DNA from: Metabacillus sp. FJAT-52054
Lineage (GTDB): Bacteria; Bacillota; Bacilli; Bacillales; Bacillaceae
NCBI RefSeq assembly: GCF_037201815.1
Contig: NZ_CP147407.1
Span: 3,170,723 to 3,234,722 of the forward strand
Direction of reading: 5' to 3'
Length of the DNA: 64,000 nt
The translations under genes and the position numbers were made by a program. Below, one piece after another: positions 44,158-52,586 of the stretch (the first letter of the stretch is position 1; each line of letters begins with the position of its first letter). The notes under the pieces were generated by a model. That model was not told the DNA's origin. It saw only the letters and a program-made list of their open reading frames with translations, and made no database searches.

Positions 44158-45240
44158 TTACCTCCCGATGGATGCTGATTCTTTTACAACTAACTCCGCC
44201 ATAGCCTTTCCTGAAGCAGGGCTCAAGAGAATTCCGTTGCGAAAGTGGCCGGTGCAAGCGTAAAGACCTTTTCGTTCACTGTGTTCTTCCATGTAAGGGG
44301 CTCCTTTGGCACTTTGAGGCCGGAGCCCGCTCCATGCATTTTCAAAGTCCGCCTGGGCAATTGCCGGCAGAATCCGCTTTGCAGTTTCCATCAAATGCAT
44401 CATCCCGGAAAGCGAAACATCTTTAGAAAAATCCCTCTCCTTCACGGTAGCGCCCACCAAGTACCTGCCGCCTCTTTTAGGTACGATATAAAAACCATTT
44501 TTATATAAAGGCTTACTGATCAGTTTTTCTTTACTCAGCACACTGATCATTTCTCCTTTAACAGGATACGTTTCACTTAAAGGACTAAAAGTCTTTAAAA
44601 ACGGAGTGCTCCATGCTCCCGCTGCAATAATCACCTTGCCGCACATGATCATCTCACCATTCGCTCTCACTCCTGCAGCTTTTCCGTTATCCATCAATAC
44701 TTCATCAACAGCGGTATGCTCAAATAGCTTTGCTCCATTAAGCAGTGCAGCGTGCTCATACGCCTTCGCTAATGCTGGTGCGATGACGTGCCCATCCTTA
44801 GGATAATAGGCTCCTCCTAGAACGGAATTTGATAGCAGCGGCTCTTTTTCTTTCAGCTCATCCTTTGTCATAAGCTGCACAGGCTCTCCTGTCCCCATCT
44901 GCCATGCGGCTGTTTTTTCAAGCTGAGCAAGTTCTTCGTCTGTTTCAGCTACTTTATAAATTCCTTTTTCCTCATAGCCAATGTCAATTCCTGTGACAGC
45001 TCTTAATTCTTCTGCAAGCTTGGGGAACATCTCTCTGCTTTCTCTAGCCAGGTCAAACAGCGGATTATATTCATCCCATTCAGCCTGTACACCAAGCAGA
45101 CCCGCTGCAGCACTTGAGCTTTGCTGACCGGCTTTTCCTTTTTCATAAATAGCTGTCTTGTATCCTTTTTTGGAAAGCTCGTACGCTATAGAGCAGCCAA
45201 TTACACCGCCCCCAATAATACATACGTCTACTTCCTTCAT
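44158..45240 (-). CDS. thiO: Glycine oxidase ThiO
   Basis: AAGGAGG fits the ATG at 45240 (MKEVDVCIIGGG), preferred to 45258; 360 aa. A FAD-dependent DAO-family enzyme: dinucleotide-binding IIGGGVIGCSIAYEL at the N-terminus, QQSSSAAAGLLG and C-terminal ACTGHFRNGILLSP. It oxidises glycine to iminoglycine for ThiG. Its start overlaps the tenI stop by 4 bp. Confidence 0.93.
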   Translation of the reverse strand: MKEVDVCIIGGGVIGCSIAYELSKKGYKTAIYEKGKAGQQSSSAAAGLLGVQAEWDEYNPLFDLARESREMFPKLAEELRAVTGIDIGYEEKGIYKVAETDEELAQLEKTAAWQMGTGEPVQLMTKDELKEKEPLLSNSVLGGAYYPKDGHVIAPALAKAYEHAALLNGAKLFEHTAVDEVLMDNGKAAGVRANGEMIMCGKVIIAAGAWSTPFLKTFSPLSETYPVKGEMISVLSKEKLISKPLYKNGFYIVPKRGGRYLVGATVKERDFSKDVSLSGMMHLMETAKRILPAIAQADFENAWSGLRPQSAKGAPYMEEHSERKGLYACTGHFRNGILLSPASGKAMAELVVKESASIGR

Positions 45241-45851
45241 AATCGCACCTCCTTGCATGCCGTAATGGCATTCCTATACTCTTCTGCTGCTCTGACCGGG
45301 CTTCTGCTCTCCCAAATTCCGGACATGACTGCGAATCCAGCAATCTTTCCTTCCGACAAAGCTTGAATATGCATAGGTTCAATTCCTCCAATTGCGAGGA
45401 CATCAACGGAAAGCCGGCATGCCAGTTTCTTTGCTGATTCAATTCCCTTCGGCTGCACGCCTTTTTTGCTTTCCGTTTCAAAAAGATGTCCAAAAAGAAC
45501 GGAATCAGCACCTGACTCTTCGGCACTTAAAGCTTCTTTAAGCGAATGAACCGATTGTCCGGCGTGAATGTCCGGAACTGCTGATTTGACCACAGAAGGC
45601 GAAAGACTCCTATATCCGAGCTGCACCCTCCTTACCCCTGCCGCCGCAGCAATATCCGTCCTGTCATTCAGAATCAATTTCTCCTCGGGAATGCCTGACG
45701 CTATGAGGAATCGGACACCTTCATAAATCTCCATAGCTGTTTTTTCTTTCTCCCTTATGTGGAGATAATCAATCTTTGAACCTGCAAGTTTCATAAATTC
45801 GGTGATTTCTTCGAATCCAAGCTTTCCATTTGTAACGACATGAAATTCCAT
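45237..45851 (-). CDS. tenI: Thiazole tautomerase TenI (thiamine phosphate synthase-like)
   Basis: TTGGAGG precedes the ATG at 45851 (MEFHVVTNG), preferred to 45932; 204 aa. It has the ThiE-like TIM barrel with LHIREKEKTAMEIYEG and GADSVLFGHLFET, but diverges at ThiE catalytic positions and sits at the head of the thiazole operon as tenI does in B. subtilis. TenI aromatises the thiazole product of ThiG. A ThiE function cannot be fully excluded. Confidence 0.85.
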   Translation of the reverse strand: MEFHVVTNGKLGFEEITEFMKLAGSKIDYLHIREKEKTAMEIYEGVRFLIASGIPEEKLILNDRTDIAAAAGVRRVQLGYRSLSPSVVKSAVPDIHAGQSVHSLKEALSAEESGADSVLFGHLFETESKKGVQPKGIESAKKLACRLSVDVLAIGGIEPMHIQALSEGKIAGFAVMSGIWESRSPVRAAEEYRNAITACKEVRL

Positions 45852-45877
45852 CTGCTGTTTCCTCCAATTTAAGAGCA

Positions 45878-46020
45878 GCAAAAAACCGCCCTCTGTAAGA
45901 GAAGCGGCTGCAAAAAAGCAATTGCATACCACTTCCCTTCGCCGGCATTATCCGGATCAGGTAGTAAGGGTTAAAGCGAATCGCTTCTCTCAGCCGCATC
46001 GGCACCCCCAGTGAAGGTTT
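45878..46020 (-). promoter_or_regulatory. TPP riboswitch, second (gene-proximal) copy with its own terminator
   Basis: Minus-strand aptamer 45930-46015 holds the conserved GGGGTGCC, CTGAGA, ACCTGATCCGGATAATGCC and GAAGGGAA parts. The terminator CCGC...GCGG with six T is at 45880-45913. AGAGAAGCG in the aptamer (including the CTGAGA strand) can pair with CGCTTCTCT of the terminator stem, giving an alternative fold. It precedes tenI. Confidence 0.88.
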
Positions 46021-46033
46021 TTTCCATCAAAAA

Positions 46034-46172
46034 AGCCCATTTCGCGTAGGGAAATGGGCTGAACATACATATATGAACAGTGCCGCTTCCCTACGCTAGT
46101 ACGAACTAGATCAGGTTAAAGGGTCAAAAACTCATGTGTTTTCCTCTCAGCCGGACTACCGGCTCCCCTAGC
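46034..46172 (-). promoter_or_regulatory. TPP riboswitch, first (promoter-proximal) copy with its own terminator
   Basis: Minus-strand aptamer 46075-46172: GGGGAGCC, CTGAGAGG, ACCCTTTAACCTGATCTAG, GCGTAGGGAAGC. Terminator GCCCATTT...AAATGGGC with six T lies at 46028-46057. TTCCCTACGC in the terminator is exactly complementary to GCGTAGGGAA at the aptamer 3' end, giving a clear antiterminator. No gene lies between this and the second riboswitch. Confidence 0.88.
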
Positions 46173-46223
46173 AAACTTAAATATTGGTAATATTCTATTA
46201 TTATACCACTGCAGGAAAAATAA

Positions 46224-46538
46224 TCAAAGAACCTGAAAATACAAGCCGGCATGAGCGCTGCACCCCGGATTAAAGCTTCCTTTGCATTCCGGACAAACAG
46301 AACCGCATTCCAAATAGTCATGAATCGTCAGTTCATTTCCGCACTTTCCGCATAAGACGGCTTTCTCATCAAACATTTCGGCTGGCCAAACCTGGGCTCG
46401 ATGATCTGCATGTTCCGCGTGGCAAATATGACATGGATAATACTCTTTGCAGCACCAGAATTTGATCGCAATGATATCAAGCTGGCTATGGTAATGGGTG
46501 CAGCGGGTTTCATCGTCTACAAGAGATCCTTTGACCAT
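46224..46538 (-). CDS. CHY-type zinc finger protein
   Basis: The open frame reaches back to 46790 but its first part overlaps a terminator and another gene. GAGGTGAT six bases before the ATG at 46538 (MVKGSLVDDE) gives 104 aa. A regular set of Cys/His residues (CTHYHS, WCCKEYYPCHICH, LCGKCGNE, VCPECKGSFNPGCSAH) is the CHY zinc finger pattern, binding about three zinc ions. Function in bacteria is unknown. Confidence 0.8.
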   Translation of the reverse strand: MVKGSLVDDETRCTHYHSQLDIIAIKFWCCKEYYPCHICHAEHADHRAQVWPAEMFDEKAVLCGKCGNELTIHDYLECGSVCPECKGSFNPGCSAHAGLYFQVL

Positions 46539-46567
46539 TTTCATCACCTCTGCATTTATCATACAGT

Positions 46568-46604
46568 AAAAGCCCCAATCCTGGAAATCAGGATTGGGGC
46601 TTTT
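46568..46604 (-). terminator. Terminator between the small membrane protein and the CHY gene
   Basis: AAAAGCCCCAATCCTG pairs with CAGGATTGGGGCTTTT: a perfect 16-bp stem. Confidence 0.85.
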
Positions 46605-46608
46605 CATC

Positions 46609-46899
46609 CTACTGCTGTTTATTATCATTATAGTATTGGACGCTGTACTGGGCTCCTTCAGAGACCATTTTGTTATCTTCGACATCCTGAGGATCGGGAT
46701 TGCCGCCTTTATCGATTGGAAAGTTATCCTCTTCTTTGTTTTTGCTTTTTGAGAACATGGAAACAACTTTGTCCTGAGCCTGTTTAACACCGTCTGTCAC
46801 TTTCTCTCGTCTGGATCTGTCTTTTAAATAGACGGTAGCAGCAACACCTGCAGTTGATAAAGCAACACCTGAAATAATTAATCCATTTCGTTTATTCAT
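46609..46899 (-). CDS. Small membrane-anchored, YtxH-like protein
   Basis: AAAGGAGAA precedes the ATG at 46899 (MNKRNGLIIS); the frame start at 46917 is a TTG without a site. 96 aa: one N-terminal membrane segment (about 5-23), then a basic amphipathic helix (KDRSRREKVTDGVKQAQDKV) and an acidic, Asn-rich tail. It resembles general-stress YtxH-type proteins in layout, and a good sigma-B promoter lies upstream. Not assigned to a named family. Confidence 0.7.
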   Translation of the reverse strand: MNKRNGLIISGVALSTAGVAATVYLKDRSRREKVTDGVKQAQDKVVSMFSKSKNKEEDNFPIDKGGNPDPQDVEDNKMVSEGAQYSVQYYNDNKQQ

Positions 46900-46944
46900 G
46901 GGTGATTCTCCTTTCAAACAAGTGATGTGATGTTAGTATTTAAA

Positions 46945-46969
46945 TTACCCCATGCTCATATTGCTAAAC
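46945..46969 (-). promoter_or_regulatory. Candidate sigma-B promoter of the small membrane protein gene
   Basis: GTTTAG (46964-46969), 13-bp spacer, GGGTAA (46945-46950) on the minus strand: five of six and six of six consensus matches. Start site about 40 bp before the ATG. Confidence 0.6.
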
Positions 46970-47048
46970 ATTAAAACGAAGAGGGAGGACTCTTCATATC
47001 CGTTCTCAAGACAGATTTCCGCTGCTTAGAAACCCGTAATTTTTTAAA

Positions 47049-47090
47049 AACAAACCCCGCCGTATACTCATACGGCGGGGTCAATTTTTG
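47049..47090 (-). terminator. Terminator after the phosphogluconate dehydrogenase gene
   Basis: CCCCGCCGTAT pairs with ATACGGCGGGG around a 4-5 nt loop; T-rich flanks on both strands. Confidence 0.85.
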
Positions 47091-47095
47091 ATCAA

Positions 47096-47998
47096 TTACT
47101 CTTCACTTTTCACAACAGCATGTCCGCCGAATTCATTTCGTAGGGCAGAAACGACCTTGCCGTGGAACGTATCATTTTCCTGGGAACGATATCTCATGAA
47201 CAATGACATGGCAATAACAGGCGCTGAAGCCTGGAAATCAAGCGCTGCTTCCACTGTCCATTTCCCTTCACCTGAAGAGTTCATGACACCGCGGATTCCT
47301 GCAAGTTCCGGGTCTTTAGAGAATGCATTTTCCATTAGTTCCATGAGCCATGAGCGGATAACCGATCCATTGTTCCATACTCGTGAAACCTCTTTGTAAT
47401 CATAATCAAAATCACTTTTGTCCAGAATTTCAAATCCCTCAGCAATGGATTGCATCATTCCGTATTCCACGCCATTGTGAACCATTTTGAGGAAGTGTCC
47501 GCTTCCGGGCTTGCCTGCATGAAGATATCCGTTTTCAACAGAAAGATCCTTGAACAGCTTCTCAACTGCCGCGAACGCTTCAGGTTCTGCTCCGATCATG
47601 GTGCAAATCCCGTTTCTTGCACCTTCTGTTCCGCCGCTTGTTCCGCAGTCCACGAAGTAAATTCCTTTTTCTTTGAGCTGCTGGCCCCGTCTGATTGTTT
47701 CTTTGTAATTGGAGTTTCCGCCATCAATCAGAATATCTCCTTCACTCATATGAGCGGATACCTGCTGAATGACATGTTCTGTTATCTCCCCTGCAGGAAC
47801 CATCATCCAGATGATTTTCGGCGAAGGAAGTTTTTCTGCAAGCATTTGGATGCTGTCAGCCGTCTCGATTCCTTCTCCCCGTATAGCTTGAAGTGCCTCT
47901 GCACTTACGTCATTTGCTATGACATCGTAGCCATGATCTTTCATATTAAGGGCCAGGTTGTAGCCCATTTTTCCAAGTCCAATTAATCCAATTTGCAT
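47096..47998 (-). CDS. 6-phosphogluconate dehydrogenase, short (YqeC-like) form
   Basis: A 300-aa enzyme, the shorter, NAD-type class compared with about 470 aa for GndA. N-terminal Rossmann fold MQIGLIGLGKMGYNLA, substrate motif LIDGGNSNYKET, VDCGTSGGTEGARNG and catalytic HFLKMVHNGVEYGMMQ. It decarboxylates 6-phosphogluconate to ribulose 5-phosphate. AAGGAGG precedes the ATG. Monocistronic. Confidence 0.9.
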   Translation of the reverse strand: MQIGLIGLGKMGYNLALNMKDHGYDVIANDVSAEALQAIRGEGIETADSIQMLAEKLPSPKIIWMMVPAGEITEHVIQQVSAHMSEGDILIDGGNSNYKETIRRGQQLKEKGIYFVDCGTSGGTEGARNGICTMIGAEPEAFAAVEKLFKDLSVENGYLHAGKPGSGHFLKMVHNGVEYGMMQSIAEGFEILDKSDFDYDYKEVSRVWNNGSVIRSWLMELMENAFSKDPELAGIRGVMNSSGEGKWTVEAALDFQASAPVIAMSLFMRYRSQENDTFHGKVVSALRNEFGGHAVVKSEE

Positions 47999-48183
47999 GA
48001 TGCTGCCTCCTTCAATCTGTGCACGTAGCTATGTAAATCTCCTTTAATACTATACCATTTTCCAGAGAAATTTGACGAATAATATTCTGGAAAGGAATGT
48101 AAACCACTTATTTCCTTCCTCTCAGCACCCATGCATAAATTAGCATCTGTTAGACAATCTAAGAAAAAAAAGGAGGGATCCGA

Positions 48184-49362
48184 ATGAAGAGGATGACCCT
48201 TTTCCTTCTAGGATTCACCATGCTTCTCTCCGGATGCATGGGCAATACCGGAAACGCTAATGACAGCGAAACGAAGAACAAAATGATGCGCTCTGCCAAT
48301 CAGGTAAATGAGAAACCGCGTGTTGATCAAATCAGCAACAAAACGAAGGATACCAATCCTTCTGAGACAGAATTTAAAAAACGGAAAATCGAAACTATTG
48401 GGTTCCTTGAGCCGGTAGATGCGAATGCAGCCTCAAAAGAAGTCCGCAATACGGGGAATCTTCTTTCCTATACCGCCTTTTTCAGCTACAGGGTTAAAGA
48501 AGACGGCAGCCTGATTCCATTGGATGATCAAAAGCCGCTCTCATCCGTTAAAGACACTTCCACAGTTCCAATGCTCGTCCTTACAAACTTTATGGATGGA
48601 AATTTTTCACCGGATATTGCCCATAAAATTTTCACAGACAAAAAAGCCTCTGAAAAATTAATGACGAGCCTGCTTGATACGATGAAAGCTAAAGGCTATA
48701 AAGCATTGAATATTGATTTTGAACATATTCGTGAAAAGGATCGTGCCCTTTTCAATGGATTCCTGGAAACCATCATTCCACGGGTTCAAAAAGAAGGCTA
48801 TCTTGTATCTACAGCCCTTGCTCCTAAGACGAGCGATGAGCAGGCTGGACCTTGGCATGGTGCTCATGATTACAAACGCCATGGAGAGCTGGCGGATTTT
48901 GTAATCTTGATGACCTACGAATGGGGATGGTCAGGCGGACCCCCAATGGCTGTATCTCCAATTGAACAAGTAAAGAAAGTAGTTGATTATGCGCTTACAG
49001 AAATACCAAGAGAAAAGATTGTCATGGGTGCTCCGCTTTATGGATATGATTGGGTCCTTCCTTATAAGAAAGGAAGTGCCTTTGCTAAAAGAATTGCTCC
49101 TCAGGAAGCTGCTGACCTTGCCGTTGCAAAAGGAGCAGAAGTTCAGTTTGACAATAAAAGTCAATCTCCTTTCTTTTACTACAAAGGAGACGATGGGAAA
49201 AAGCATGTGGTCTGGTTTGAAAATGAACAGAGTGCCCGAGCTAAATTTAAACTTATTCAGGACTATAAACTACGCGGAGTTGCCTACTGGGTTCTTGGGG
49301 AGCCATTCCCTGAAAACTGGGAACTTTTAAATGAACTGTTTAAAATCAAACATCCTAAATGA
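48184..49362 (+). CDS. Glycoside hydrolase family 18 lipoprotein
   Basis: A 392-aa protein with lipoprotein signal (lipobox LLSGC at about residue 18). After a polar linker, a GH18 barrel from about residue 60: catalytic motif LNIDFEHI near 180 (the DxE pair), VILMTYEWGWSGGPP and VMGAPLYGYDW. This is the YaaH/YdhD/SleL-type branch acting on cell-wall glycan or muropeptides; unlike these it lacks LysM domains and is membrane-anchored. AAAGGAGGG precedes the ATG. Confidence 0.88.
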   Translation: MKRMTLFLLGFTMLLSGCMGNTGNANDSETKNKMMRSANQVNEKPRVDQISNKTKDTNPSETEFKKRKIETIGFLEPVDANAASKEVRNTGNLLSYTAFFSYRVKEDGSLIPLDDQKPLSSVKDTSTVPMLVLTNFMDGNFSPDIAHKIFTDKKASEKLMTSLLDTMKAKGYKALNIDFEHIREKDRALFNGFLETIIPRVQKEGYLVSTALAPKTSDEQAGPWHGAHDYKRHGELADFVILMTYEWGWSGGPPMAVSPIEQVKKVVDYALTEIPREKIVMGAPLYGYDWVLPYKKGSAFAKRIAPQEAADLAVAKGAEVQFDNKSQSPFFYYKGDDGKKHVVWFENEQSARAKFKLIQDYKLRGVAYWVLGEPFPENWELLNELFKIKHPK

Positions 49363-49367
49363 AGAAC

Positions 49368-49402
49368 AAAAACCGGACAGCCGCAGAGGCTGTCCGGTTT
49401 TT
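49368..49402. terminator. Bidirectional terminator between the two cell-wall hydrolase genes
   Basis: AAACCGGACAGCC pairs with GGCTGTCCGGTTT around GCAGA; A and T runs on both sides. Confidence 0.85.
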
Positions 49403-49404
49403 GG

Positions 49405-50553
49405 TTAATTTACATATTTCATTTGCTGCGGATCATAGGTTACGGTATAGCCGCCGCCAAGATCCAGCTGGTTTCCATTAATTCCATAAACGCGGGACTC
49501 TGTATTCTTTTTTAATGTGCTGTAAACAGTCCCATCCGGGCTAATCATAGCCGTGTCAGCTGAAAACTGAATGCGGCCAAGGTGATAAATAGGCTTGTCC
49601 GCTGCGGAAACATAATAGCCTCCGCCTACCTGATACGCCTCTTCATCGTAATCATAAACCCGAAGAGCTTCTCCGCTAAGGACCGGTCTGAGAACAGATC
49701 CGTCCGGGCTGTATATCACAGTTTTTGAGTCTTTTATTAAAATTCTGCCTATGTACGCACTCATTTTGCTGCTATTGGCTTCAATTAAATACCCGCCGCC
49801 AACGTCATAGCTGTTTCCTAAAACACCGTAAACTCGGATACTCTCATCCTTGTTCAGCATTTTGAAGAGGGACCCGTCAGGTGCAAGCATTGGTACCTCT
49901 GATTTAATCATTAGCTTTGCAACCGGCAATTTGTGGTTTGCCGGCAAATACACTTTTGGGATAGCAAGCGTAATTTTTGCCATATCGAAGTGAATTTCCA
50001 AAACTTTTTCCCCATAGCCTCTGCCTGGAACTGCCCATCTTCCATTCAGGTCAGACCATAATGGGGCGATGCCGCGTTTAACCAGTTTAAAACGGGGGTC
50101 TGCAAGCTCGGTATACAGCGGTTCGGTGCTGGCATAAGCCTTCAAATGCTGAATGTGCGCGCGTACTCCTTCTTCCGGTGTGCTAAAATATGCACCTTTT
50201 ACTCCGCCTCCGGTTGTGCCGATTCCAGCATAGTTATTTTGCTGCGGAACCACATCGCCGCCGTAATTAAAAAAACCGGTTTCATGGATAGCCTGGGCAA
50301 ACGCTATGTCTCCCCGGACGCCTTCTTTTCTGCCCGTTTCAAGATAAATTTCCGCAAGCTGATAGATTGTAACAGTTGTTAGTTTGGGAGTTGGATTGTT
50401 TAGCAGGACATAATCGCCCATTTGCTTCGAGGTCAGCATGGAGGATCCCATTATGGACATAGATTCCGCTTTGGCAGGAGGGGTAGGGATGATGAAGCTT
50501 AACAGTAATACCGTTACCAGCAACAAGGGATATGGACGGGTGTCTTTTAGCAT
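49405..50553 (-). CDS. Secreted GH73 N-acetylglucosaminidase with three C-terminal repeats
   Basis: The ATG at 50553 (MLKDTRPYPLLL) has GGAG ten bases upstream; 382 aa. Signal peptide about 1-31 (ending AKA). The GH73 domain (about 50-195) has the catalytic-type FAQAIHETGFFNYGG and NNYAGIGTTGG. Three repeats of about 55 aa follow, each with (A/S)PDGS or SPDGT, then RVY and a GGGY motif, probably cell-wall or polymer binding. Likely an autolysin. Confidence 0.85.
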   Translation of the reverse strand: MLKDTRPYPLLLVTVLLLSFIIPTPPAKAESMSIMGSSMLTSKQMGDYVLLNNPTPKLTTVTIYQLAEIYLETGRKEGVRGDIAFAQAIHETGFFNYGGDVVPQQNNYAGIGTTGGGVKGAYFSTPEEGVRAHIQHLKAYASTEPLYTELADPRFKLVKRGIAPLWSDLNGRWAVPGRGYGEKVLEIHFDMAKITLAIPKVYLPANHKLPVAKLMIKSEVPMLAPDGSLFKMLNKDESIRVYGVLGNSYDVGGGYLIEANSSKMSAYIGRILIKDSKTVIYSPDGSVLRPVLSGEALRVYDYDEEAYQVGGGYYVSAADKPIYHLGRIQFSADTAMISPDGTVYSTLKKNTESRVYGINGNQLDLGGGYTVTYDPQQMKYVN

Positions 50554-50782
50554 ATCAGTATAACTCCTTTTTCCATTTAGTGAACAACAAGTCATATTAT
50601 AGCAAATAATAGATGAATAGGTATTTATTTCTTGTAAATTATTAATTAATTTGTCTATTTCTGCGGAAAAATGCTTAACCGATTTATACGAATAACGCTT
50701 TTAAACTCGGCTGTTTTTCCGTTGCAGGTATTCATTTCAATCAACAGATGTAAACATTACCATACATAATTTAAATATCGTC

Positions 50783-50817
50783 AAAAAAACAGGGCCACGT
50801 GGTGCTGCCCTGTTTTT
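50783..50817 (-). terminator. Terminator after the TauE/SafE gene; gap 50554-50872
   Basis: ACAGGGC and GCCCTGT pair around a GC-rich loop; seven T follow on the minus strand. The rest of this 319-bp gap is AT-rich and shows no gene. Confidence 0.75.
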
Positions 50818-50872
50818 GCTGCTTGATTTTCACTTTAAAATTTAGATAAATGCACTCATTTTTTGAATTCCT

Positions 50873-51769
50873 CTACAGCTGATATTCCCCCGCTTCCTCT
50901 TTTCGTGATATTTCACGATATTTTAAAACAGAGAATGCTATCGCTGCAGCCCATAAAAGAAGAATAATACCGTAAATGACTGGATGAAAACTTTGATTTG
51001 GCACCCACATTTGCAATAGTGTTCTTGCATTTGTTAACACGATAAAACCGCCGACAAGAACTCCAAGTAAATGAGCAGGTACTTTACGGACCAGCCAGGC
51101 AGCAAGCGGAGCAGCGATGACTCCGCCAATCATTAAGGCTCCTGCCCACAGCCAATTCACCTGTTCCCATCCAAGAGAGATAATAAATCCAATGGATGCG
51201 GATAAAGCTATGGCAAATTCGCTTGTGTCTACAGTTCCGACTACTTTTCTAGCTGAGGTGCCTTTCTGGGAAAGCAGCACTGGCGTCGCAATTGGCCCCC
51301 AGCCTCCACCGCCGGTTGCATCAAAGAATCCAGCGATTAGTCCAAGCGGAACCGCTTTTTTAGCAGATATTTCAAGTTTATCTTCTACTTTCTGCTGCTG
51401 CCGGACAAGAAATAGGAAGCGGATGGTGACGTAAATCCCGAGAGCAAGAAGGAAAGTCGATACATAGGGTTTTACAAGATCACCTGGAAGATTGCTTAAG
51501 AAACAGGCTCCTGCAAACGCTCCGATTGAACCTGGAATAATCAGTTTTAATACCGTTTTTTTATCCACATTCCCAAACTTAATATGGGACGCCCCAGATG
51601 CCGCAGTTGTTGCTACTTCGGCAATATGCACGGAGGCAGATGCAATAGCAGGCGCTATGCCAAAGGTAAGGAGCAAGGTTGTTGATGTGACCCCGTATGC
51701 CATTCCAAGCGCACCATCGATAAATTGGGCAAGCAGTCCTACGAAAATAAAAATAATGAGCTTATTCAA
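50873..51769 (-). CDS. TauE/SafE (TSUP) family anion permease
   Basis: A 298-aa protein with about eight hydrophobic segments and two related halves; conserved FIDGALGMAYG, ASVHIAEVATTAASG and GFFDATGGGGWGPIATP mark the family. Members export or import sulfite, sulfoacetate or other sulfur anions. The ATG has AGGAGGAG upstream. A leader with a hairpin precedes it. The ligand is unknown. Confidence 0.85.
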   Translation of the reverse strand: MNKLIIFIFVGLLAQFIDGALGMAYGVTSTTLLLTFGIAPAIASASVHIAEVATTAASGASHIKFGNVDKKTVLKLIIPGSIGAFAGACFLSNLPGDLVKPYVSTFLLALGIYVTIRFLFLVRQQQKVEDKLEISAKKAVPLGLIAGFFDATGGGGWGPIATPVLLSQKGTSARKVVGTVDTSEFAIALSASIGFIISLGWEQVNWLWAGALMIGGVIAAPLAAWLVRKVPAHLLGVLVGGFIVLTNARTLLQMWVPNQSFHPVIYGIILLLWAAAIAFSVLKYREISRKEEAGEYQL

Positions 51770-51792
51770 AGTTTCTCCTCCTCTTTGGACTG

Positions 51793-51891
51793 AAAAAGGC
51801 CCTGAACGTGTTAACGTTCAGGACCTTCGGTTGACCGATCAGTCTCTGTATCTATTAATGCAAGTTTATTCAAATAATTCCGATAAGTCAA
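51793..51891 (-). promoter_or_regulatory. Promoter and attenuator-like leader of the TauE/SafE gene
   Basis: On the minus strand TTGACT (51886-51891), 17-bp spacer, TAAACT (51863-51868) form a good promoter. The transcript would meet a strong hairpin CCTGAACG/CGTTCAGG-type (51800-51824, near palindromic around TTAACA) followed by five T, before the ribosome binding site. This looks like a premature terminator. I do not recognise an aptamer in the 35 nt before it. Confidence 0.5.
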
Positions 51892-52015
51892 CTGTGTTTT
51901 TAACGACAATTTCTTTTTTTCTGTGTACGTATTGTGACAAATAACAAAATGGACATGAAGTGCTGAAAGGATTGTATATAATAGTCCTAGCACACGTTTA
52001 GGAAGGAGATTGAAT

Positions 52016-52306
52016 ATGCTGGTTTCTACCCCAATCAAAAGACTGCGGTTCATAGGAACAATTGAGGGAATTTCTTTTATCGTTCTTCTTGGAATCGCTA
52101 TGCCGCTTAAGTATTTCGCAGACATGCCAATGGCAGTAACAATTGTCGGCTCCCTTCACGGACTGTTTTTTGTCCTATTTATTCTGGCTGTTGCAAATGC
52201 TGCGTTTCGCCACCGCTGGAGCATTATCAAAATGGGATTAGCACTTGTCGCCTCCGTCATTCCATTCGGAACGTTTTTCCTCAATAAAAAGCTGCCTGAA
52301 AAATAA
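52016..52306 (+). CDS. DUF3817 family small membrane protein
   Basis: GGAAGGAGA precedes the ATG at 52016 (MLVSTPIKRLRF); the frame start at 52010 is a TTG. 96 aa, three hydrophobic segments, with conserved LRFIGTIEGISFIVLL, MPLKYF, GSLHGLFFVLF and VIPFGTFFLNKKL of DUF3817 (YdzA-like integral membrane proteins). Function unknown. Confidence 0.85.
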   Translation: MLVSTPIKRLRFIGTIEGISFIVLLGIAMPLKYFADMPMAVTIVGSLHGLFFVLFILAVANAAFRHRWSIIKMGLALVASVIPFGTFFLNKKLPEK

Positions 52307-52340
52307 GAAGAACGGGTCTGTAAAAGCCCGTTCTCTTTTT
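52307..52340. terminator. Terminator between DUF3817 and the 52-aa protein gene
   Basis: AGAACGGG pairs with CCCGTTCT, then CTTTTT on plus; it also lies downstream of the minus-strand small gene. Confidence 0.75.
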
Positions 52341-52350
52341 ATGCCATTTA

Positions 52351-52509
52351 TTAACGGTGGTTATTTTTCTTTTTCTCAACTGCTTCTTTCAAAGGATCGC
52401 CTTGCAGCGCCTGTTCTGCATCTGAAAGAGCAGATTGAAGAGCCTGGCCATCGTTTTGGCTTTGGTGCGATTGCTTTTCTGATTTGTTGTCTTTACCAAA
52501 AATACCCAT
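52351..52509 (-). CDS. 52-aa charged protein of unknown function
   Basis: Too short for most gene finders. ATG at 52509 (MGIFGKDNKSEKQ) with GGAGGTGA ideally spaced; stop TAA at 52351. The protein is hydrophilic: a Lys/Ser/Gln-rich start, SQNDGQALQSALSDAEQALQ in the middle and KEAVEKKKNNHR at the end, probably one helix. No family recognised; it has the look of small Bacillus spore or stress peptides, without specific proof. Confidence 0.65.
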   Translation of the reverse strand: MGIFGKDNKSEKQSHQSQNDGQALQSALSDAEQALQGDPLKEAVEKKKNNHR

Positions 52510-52586
52510 ATGCTCACCTCCTATAATAATGAATCCCTCTTAATATGAGAAAAATCGGTCATATTTATACAGTAAACACAGAGTTC

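Noticed and set aside
46539..46790. N-terminal extension of the CHY zinc finger gene
   Set aside because: It crosses a perfect terminator and the end of another gene; a proper ribosome binding site is at 46538.
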